Shown here piece after piece: positions 57,586 through 64,000 of a stretch of DNA of 64,000 nucleotides (position 1 is the first letter of the stretch; each line of letters begins with the position of its first letter). Made by a program: the position numbers and the translations under genes. The stretch covers positions 34,460,922 through 34,524,921 of the forward strand of contig NC_056538.1 of assembly GCF_910596095.1 (NCBI RefSeq), read 5' to 3'. Source of the DNA: Thunnus maccoyii. Lineage: Eukaryota; Chordata; Actinopteri; Scombriformes; Scombridae. Below the pieces are notes generated by a model, which was given only the letters and a program-made list of their open reading frames with translations, ran no database searches and was not told the origin of the DNA.

Positions 57586-57587
<2 letters not shown>
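57453..57587 (-). pseudogene. Odorant receptor C-terminal remnant (TM7 and tail)
   Basis: The - strand reads MLQIFLSLYILTCQPLFNPV, then MYGLNMSKIRIICKSL and a short tail to a TAG at 57453-57455. It corresponds to residues 278-318 of OR2 and keeps NPVMYG. Homology stops exactly where an ATCA-repeat tail of an L2-like LINE begins (57585), so the rest of the gene was removed or displaced there. It is the only cluster-type OR sequence on the - strand. Confidence 0.85.
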
Positions 57588-57619
<32 letters not shown>

Positions 57620-59119
57620 TTTTATTCATATAGCACCAAATCACAACAAAAGTCATCTCAAGGCACTTTTCACATAGAGCAGGTCAAGACCATACTCTTT
57701 AATTTACAGAGACCCAACAATTCCCCCATGAGCAAGCACTTGGCGACAGCGGTAAGGAAAAACTCCCCCTTAACGGGTAGAAACCTCAAGCAGAACCCGG
57801 CTCTTGGTGGGCGGCCATCTGCTTTGACCGGTTGGGTTGAGAGAGAGAGAGAAAGAGGGAAGGGGGGGGGAAACAGAATAACAACAATCACAACAACAAT
57901 GACAACAGCAGCAGCAACAGCAACAGCCAGGGAAGGATGCCAACAGGACTGTGAAGGACCTCGAAGGCTCAGCCCAGAACCCAGGGTTTCCTGCGAGATG
58001 AGAAAGCACAAAAAAAACTCCGGGGAAGAAGCAAAGTTAGTGACATACATTGATGTTACATGAATGCATACAGATGCAGAGGAGGAGGAGGAGAGAGGAG
58101 CTCAGTGCATCATGGGAAGTCCCCCAGCAGTCTAGGCCTATAGCAGCATAACTAAGGGCTGATCCAAGGCGAGCCTGGTCGGCCCTAACTATAAGCTTTA
58201 TCAAAAAGGAAAGTTTGAAGCCTACTCTTAAACATAGAGAGGGTGTCTGCACCCCGGACTGAATCTGGAAGATGGTTCCACAGGAGAGGAGCCTGATAGC
58301 TGAAGGCTCTGCCTCCCATTCTACTTTTAGAGACTGTAGGGACCACCAGTAAGCTGCATACTGGGAGTGCAGTGTTCTAGTAGGATAATACGGTATTATG
58401 AGCTCTTCAAGATATGATGGTGCCTGACCATTAAGGGCTTTGTAAGTTAGGAGAAGGATTTTAAATTCTATTCTAGATTTTACAGGAAGCCAATGCAGCG
58501 AAGCTAAAATGGGAGAAATGTGGTCTCTTTTTCTAGTTTTAGTCAGAACACGTGCAGCTGCATTCTGGACCAGCTGGAGAGTCTTTAGAGACTTGTTAGA
58601 GCAGCCTGATAATAAGGAATTGCAATAATCCAGCCTAGAAGTAACAAATGCGTGAACTAGTTTTTCTGCATCTTTTAGGGACAGGATGTGCCTGATTTTT
58701 GTGATATTACGTAAGTGAAAAAAGGCAGTCTTTGAGATTTGATTCATGTGGGACATATCCTGATCAAAGATAACTCCCAGATTCCTTACGGTGGAGCTGG
58801 AGGCCAGGGTAATGCCATCCAGAGTAGCTTTATCATTAGATAATGTGTTTCTAAGGTGTTTAGGGCCAAGCACAATAACTTCAGTTTTATCTGAGTTTAA
58901 TAGTAGAAAATTGCAGGTCATCCAGGTCTTTATGTCCTTAAGGCATGCTTGGAGTTTATTTAACTGATTGGTTTCATCAGGCTTCATTGATAAATATAAT
59001 TGGGTATCATCTGCATAACAATGAAAATTTATGGAGTGTTTCCTAATAATATTACCTAAAGGAAGCATATACAAGGTGAATAGAATTGGTCCAAGTACAG
59101 AACCTTGTGGAACTCCGTG
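57585..59119 (-). mobile_element. L2-like LINE, 3' part, best preserved in the window
   Basis: The - strand frame 59074-58037 (over 340 codons) carries [15 protein letters not shown] (the intact YADD catalytic motif), [40 protein letters not shown] and [20 protein letters not shown]. These are typical of the fish L2 (Maui-like) clade. The 3' end is at 57585-57620 with an (ATCA)n tail. It is 5' truncated at about 59119 within the RT. The very long open frame suggests relatively recent insertion. Confidence 0.85.
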
Positions 59120-59134
59120 TCTAACCCTTACCTC

Positions 59135-59668
59135 GGGGCCCCCAGTACTAAGCTCTGCACCATGAGGCCCCCAGCACTAAGCTCTGCTCCATGGGATCCC
59201 CAGTACTAAGCTCTGCACCATGGGGCCCCCAGTACTAAGCTCTGCACCATGGGGCCCCCAGTACTAAGCTCTGCTCCATGGGATCCCCAGCACTAAGCTC
59301 TGCTCCATGGGGCCTCCAGTACTAAGCTCTGCTCCATGGGGCCCCCAGTACTAAGCTCTGCACCATGGGGCCCCCAGTACTAAGCTCTGCTCCATGGGGC
59401 CCCCAGTACTAAGCTCTGCACCATGGGGCCCCCAGTACTAAGCTCTGCTCCATGGGATCCCCAGCACTAAGCTCTGCTCCATGGGACCCCCAGTACTAAG
59501 CTCTGCTCCATGGGGCCCTGGTGCAATGCGTTGCACCATGGGGCCCCCAGTACTAAGCTCTGTACCTTGGGGCCCTGGTACAATGCGTTGCACCATGGGG
59601 CCCCCAGTACCAAGCTCTGCACTATGGGGCCTTCAGTATTAAGCTCCACACCAAGGGGCCCCAGTTAT
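59135..59668. repeat. 29-bp minisatellite, about 18 units
   Basis: Units of CCCCCAGTACTAAGCTCTGC followed by a CCATGGGG-containing part keep 29-base spacing from 59144 onward. Units alternate between GGGGCCCCC and GGGATCCCC, and two (about 59520 and 59577) have TGCAATGCGTTGCACC instead. It directly abuts the truncated end of the L2-like LINE. Confidence 0.92.
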
Positions 59669-59911
59669 AAGCTTGTGGACCAGCCTTCCTAACCATCTGA
59701 GTGCAGCAGAGAAAACCTAAAAACCTTTTGTCATCCTAACTCTTATCATTTTCTTTATGTTGTGTGTTCTATGTTATTAATACTGTAGTACTTTGAGTTT
59801 CACTATCAATGAAAATTGCAGTACAAATTAAATATATATGATTATTTTTATTATTATAATTATTATATCAAACACACACACACAGTGTGTCCTTTCATGA
59901 ATTTGACAATG

Positions 59912-59985
59912 ACGTCAGTCTGCTGTTGCGGTCGTCTGTCATAAATCTGTACAAGAAGCAGAGTTTCAGCTCAGTTAGGAGAGAC
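59912..59985 (+). promoter_or_regulatory. Conserved OR6 proximal promoter
   Basis: GTCAGTCTGCTGTTGCGGTC, a CATAAATC TATA-like box at about 59940, and AGAAGCAGAGTTTCAGCTCA match the OR2 and OR3 elements in order and spacing, although the flanks differ. It is about 220-290 bases upstream of the start codon. Confidence 0.5.
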
Positions 59986-60199
59986 TCGGTCTGATTAACA
60001 CAGTGTCATAAAATATGTTTAATTTTGTCACATATAAGGTCTTGATCATGATCTTTTATACTCAGTCAAATATACAATATTGTTTGTGTTCTTGATGGAT
60101 TAGCTTCATGTTTTGCTGACAAGTTTTACTTTTGCAAAGTTTCACTTTCTGTGTCACAGTGTAACATTTTTGCAACTAGTTCATCCACTAAACAGCGTT

Positions 60200-61156
60200 A
60201 TGATTTCTTTACGAGCAAATGTGAGGTTAAGAATAAACTCGACACAGGTTTCATATCTCACACTTAGTGCATACTTTGATTATGGGGATTTAAAATACCT
60301 CTTTTTCATGATGGTCATGTCTTTATATATGTTAATAGTTTGTGCCAATGTTTTCCTCATTGTGGTTATCTGTATGAACAGAAGCTTACATGAACCTATG
60401 TACCTTTTTCTGTGCAGCCTGTTTGTAAATGAACTGTATGGTAGTACAGGGTTGTTTCCATTCCTTCTGGTTCAGATCCTCTCTGACATTCACACTGTTT
60501 CTGCTTCTTTTTGCTTCCTGCAGATTTTCTGTTTGTACTCTTATGGGAGTGTGGAGTTTACTAATTTAGCCATCATGTCTTATGACAGATACCTCTCTAT
60601 CTGTTGTCCTCTACAATATAACACACATATGACGTCTAACAAGGTTGCCATGCTTATTGCTGTAACGTGGTTTTACTCATTTCTCATAGTTGTTGTCACA
60701 ACATCCTTGAGTTCCTCTTTGCAGCTGTGTGGGAACATCATTGAAAAACTTGTCTGTACAAACTACGCCATCGTTAAACTGGCATGCTCTGACACCAGAG
60801 TAAATAACATTTATGGACTTACTGTTACTTTACTCACAGTCTTTGGTCCTGTCATTTTAATTTTTTACACATACATGAGGATCCTTAAAGTTTGTTTTTC
60901 TGGTTCTCAACAGACCAGACAGAAAGCTATCAGTACCTGCACACCTCACCTTGTTTCCCTCCTTAACTTTTGTTTAGGGGCTTGCTTTCAAATAATAATG
61001 GCAAGATTTGATGTGAAAATTGCACCAAGCATGTTAAATATGTTTTTATCATTATACTATCTTATATTTCAGCCACTGGTCAACCCTGTAATGTATGGAC
61101 TAAAAATGTCTAAAATCCGTACCCTATGTAAAAGTATGCTCTATTGGAAAGTGTAG
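60200..61156 (+). CDS. Odorant receptor OR6, intronless, 318 aa
   Basis: A seven-transmembrane odorant receptor. The first in-frame ATG at 60200 (MISLRANVRLRINSTQ) gives exactly the length of OR2 and OR3. The second Met of those genes is Arg here, which fixes the start. Landmarks are the NST site, LHEPMYLFL, MSYDRYLSIC (Ser replaces the usual Ala), KAISTCTPHL and NPVMYG. Outside the TM2-TM3 block it differs from OR2/OR3 across TM1, TM4, TM5 and TM6 (FCLGACFQIIMARFDVKIAP). It is the last OR in the window. No break is seen. Confidence 0.94.
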   Translation: MISLRANVRLRINSTQVSYLTLSAYFDYGDLKYLFFMMVMSLYMLIVCANVFLIVVICMNRSLHEPMYLFLCSLFVNELYGSTGLFPFLLVQILSDIHTVSASFCFLQIFCLYSYGSVEFTNLAIMSYDRYLSICCPLQYNTHMTSNKVAMLIAVTWFYSFLIVVVTTSLSSSLQLCGNIIEKLVCTNYAIVKLACSDTRVNNIYGLTVTLLTVFGPVILIFYTYMRILKVCFSGSQQTRQKAISTCTPHLVSLLNFCLGACFQIIMARFDVKIAPSMLNMFLSLYYLIFQPLVNPVMYGLKMSKIRTLCKSMLYWKV

Positions 61157-61639
61157 ATCATCTAATACATGTATTTAGCTTGACTGATAATATAAGATAA
61201 ATGGCTATGTCTGACTAATTGTATGAAGAGTAATAACGTTTGTTGTATGAACAGATATGCAGATATGAGATATGTACAAGTTATTAAATGTTTGCGGTAG
61301 ATTAAAGACAGATGACTTAAAGCTAATGAATCACAAATTAAAAGGTGTTCAGTGAAAAGTTATCTCAATGTCAAATATTGTTTTAAATTCTTTAATTTTT
61401 AATTAATGATCTTATCACCTTATACCAGCTGGATTTTATGCTTTCAATGGAGACATGAGTAGATAATAGCTGCAGTGTAACAGTTTTCATTGAGACCCCT
61501 CCAAAAACAAAAAAGTGTTTATAGAGAAAGGGTGATGCTGCTATTTTTAATGATATAATTCAATGTAAACAGGTTTCACTTGGTGAGTTTAATTCCTTTT
61601 AACATCTCTGTACTGTGGTGAAAACCTCATCAAGCATTT
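61157..61639. other. 3' flank of OR6, nothing recognised
   Basis: AT-rich sequence with no AATAAA close to the stop and no element that I can define. Confidence 0.4.
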
Positions 61640-63005
61640 TCTTAGTTGCTATCTACAGGCCCCCAAAATACTGTACACACTTCATTGATGACTTTTCTGA
61701 AATGCTGTCAATAGATGTATTGATTTTAATTCTTTTATTTTAACTGGTGACTTCAATATTCATACAGACAATCTTAATGACAGCACTGCTAAAGAACTGT
61801 CATACATTAGATTTGGTTATTAGTAAGGGCCTTAGTATTCTGCTGTGAATGTTAAGGATCTAGCTCTGTCTGATCACTTCTGCATTTTTCTTTGATGCAT
61901 TAGTTTCTCCAGTTATTCAGACTAGATCTTAAACTGTCAAAAAGGTACATTACTGAGAACACCAGTGCTCTATTTATGGGAGCTCTATCTAATTCATCAA
62001 TCACAAAAGCAGGGTCTGTAGAGGATTTTCTTAATCATTTTTATTCCAAAATACTCAGGGTCTTACATGCAGTAGCACCTGTTAAGACTAAAATAATTTC
62101 TGGCAAACAGAAAGCACCATGGAGAAATGCTATAACAGCATATGAGAAGAGAGAATGCAGGAAAGCAGAGCCAAGATGGAGAAAAACTAAACTTCAGATT
62201 GACTATGACATCTACAAAGAGAAACTTGTCTCTTCAACTCTGAGTTATGCAGGACTAGGTATTCCCATTCCACTAGTATCATTAATGGAAATATAATCAT
62301 GCTCTATTTGCCACTCTTGATCCCCTACTGCAGTCATCCTCTGACTTTCTGTCAGCTAAAAAATGTAAGGAGTTTGCCTAGTTCTTCCATCACAAAATTG
62401 AAAATATCAGACCAAGTATTAGCTCCACTCTGCCCAGCAAAAACAATACAATCTTATCACCCTCTGCAAAAAGAATGGTCTTTATGTCTGACTTTACTGC
62501 AATTAATAACAAACTCTTGAAGAAATAGTGCAGCATCTTATCGTAGCTTCCACATGCTCACTGAATACTCTGCCTGCAAGCTTTTTAAAACAGGTTTTTA
62601 GCACTTTGGCAGTGGATTTGTTCCATATTGTAAATGACTCACTACTCTCTTTCCAGCATCACTAAAAACTGTAGTTGTCCCCCCCCCCCCCCCCCCCCCC
62701 CCCGAAAGAGAGAAACCTGGATGCTTCAATACTAAACAACTATAGGCCTATCTCAAATCTTTCCTCCATGAGCAAGATTATTGAGAAAGTATTTTTTAAT
62801 CAAATCAGTCATTTCTGTCAACTGTCCTGGTGTTATTGGATCTTAGTGCAGCATTTGACACTGTGGATCATGATATACTTCTACCTCTTCAGGTCATATT
62901 TAGAAGGCAGGGGATATGTAGTCAGCATTTGCAATTATGAATCCAAAAGAACTGCTATGACTTATGGATACCAAATCGTGGAGGTATTTAAACAGACAGA
63001 CGACA
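61640..63005 (+). mobile_element. L2-like LINE remnant, endonuclease to early RT region
   Basis: The + strand retains LLVAIYRPPKYCTHF, DDFSEMLSID (endonuclease), a linker with KAPWRNA, then RT pieces NNYRPISNLSSMSKIIEKVF, a DLSAAFDTVDH-like stretch (about 62840) and FRSYLEGRGYVVSICNYES. Numerous frame breaks and internal deletions are present. A run of 25 C (62679-62703) sits just before the RT part. Confidence 0.75.
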
Positions 63006-64000
63006 GCAGATCAGACACAGATTGACTTTCCTGCTGCATCAATACATGATGACATGAGGAACACGAGGAAATAAATGAGGTTAAAACAATGATTAAACTA
63101 ACAAAGGAAATAAATCTGCACAGCTTCTAGCTGCTGCCAGCAGCAGGATCAGAACCTTGGAGAGCTGATCAAGTCCTGAGAACTGTGTATGATGATTTTT
63201 TACATGATTAAAATTAATGATTTAATTTCTGAACAATATTTAATAAATATTCTTTGATATTTTTGAGAGTACAGTGATCAGGTTTCCATACTTTCAGCAT
63301 TAAAACCCTGCTGATTTGACCTGTTACTCCATGACTGAACAAAATGATTTTAAAGAAACCAAAGCTGTAATTACCATTTGAGTTATTACAACGTTTTTAA
63401 CAACTTCTTTTCAGCACAGTGTCATAAGTCATGTATCAAAGTTTGAAGTCGATACCATTAACGCCCTCGGAGGAAATAGCTTTTTTTCAGAGGCCGAAAT
63501 TGAGGCAAAGTCTTATTTTGAAATGCTAATTGCGCACTTCCTGTTGGATTTAGGTCAGGGGGTGTTAGCGTATGATTTGTAGGTCTTGATGAGACGAATA
63601 ATTGAGTTTTGGTTCTCTCTCCAGCCTCCCTGGCGGCATCCTGCTGCTGCTGCACTGCACAGTCCAGATAATTACTCCCATTAGCTTAACAACAGTCCTT
63701 AACAGTCCTTCCATGGATGTATACAGAATCCTTCAGGCTGCTACAACAAGCCAGCTGTTGCATTGGCTAATGCAAGGAGCTATCTACTGCTGCTACTCCG
63801 CTTTACAGTGGAGAGAATTGAGGATGAATTGTGGAAACTATCATTGGACCAACTCGATGTCAATATTGCATTCTGGTTGTTGATTGGTTAGGGAGGCTGT
63901 CCTCCCTTAGAGTGACATTTTACGTGTCTCTTCCAAAGAAGAGAGAAAAAATATGTTGTAAATAATACAGAGATTTGGTAATGGTTTATTTCAACCAAAT
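63006..64000. repeat. End of window: intergenic with a dispersed fish repeat
   Basis: 63420-63620 contains CACTTCCTGTTGGATTTAGG and GTAGGTCTTGATGAGACGAA, wording typical of a dispersed teleost repeat. The open frames at 63458-63655 (-) and 63602-63883 (+) have no recognised family. Nothing else is seen. Confidence 0.4.

Noticed and set aside
1-64000. Search for retroviral, LTR or Polinton-type elements
   Set aside because: No gag, protease, integrase, envelope or capsid wording and no long terminal direct repeats were recognised. The reverse-transcriptase pieces are all of the non-LTR (LINE) kind.

Overview
This window is teleost fish nuclear DNA, probably from a spiny-rayed fish. The evidence is a 14-exon vertebrate phosphoglucomutase-family gene, intronless fish-type odorant receptor (OR) genes, and the repeat load: Tc1-like, hAT-like, L2-like and R4/Dong-like elements plus many short microsatellites. 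I cannot name the species. I recognised no retrovirus, LTR element or other capsid-bearing element, and no RNA genes.

Left part (1-18.1 kb), relatively GC-rich. A complete pgm2l1 gene (glucose-1,6-bisphosphate synthase; 623 residues predicted) runs on the + strand from 1077 to 14009. Every exon joins in frame with GT/AG borders. Its introns hold a (TG)28 tract touching the exon 3 acceptor, a 37-unit 10-bp minisatellite, a duplicated splice donor after exon 6, a 540-bp foldback repeat, and a LINE scrap. About 3 kb downstream lies one GC-rich OR gene on the - strand (OR1, 17190-18128).

Middle desert (18.1-24.7 kb). AT-rich sequence made of old dispersed repeats, one 547-bp element with terminal inverted repeats, and a 25-bp tandem repeat. 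I see no gene here.

Right part (24.7-64 kb), AT-rich. Five further intact OR genes lie on the + strand (OR2 29610, OR3 38725, OR4 46432, OR5 55105, OR6 60200), with one truncated OR tail on the - strand at 57453-57587. OR2, OR3 and OR4 are each followed by the same two repeat blocks: B (a - strand LINE fragment with downstream sequence) and A (a conserved noncoding stretch ending in a Tc1-like transposase fragment). An extra A block precedes OR2. The cluster therefore grew by duplication of an OR-B-A cassette, later interrupted by LINEs, hAT and Tc1 copies. OR2 and OR3 are recent duplicates about 9.1 kb apart. The TM2 to TM3 coding segment is almost identical at the DNA level in all five cluster genes, which suggests gene conversion.

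Function. pgm2l1 makes the sugar-bisphosphate cofactor of phosphomutases in the cytosol. The OR genes encode seven-transmembrane odorant receptors expected at the surface of olfactory neurons. The two are neighbours with no evident functional link. The most unusual structures are a LINE-derived 814-bp insert flanked by exact 204-bp direct repeats inside a Tc1 element, and a 0.9-kb segment, present after OR3 but absent after OR2, that carries an unrecognised 148-codon frame.
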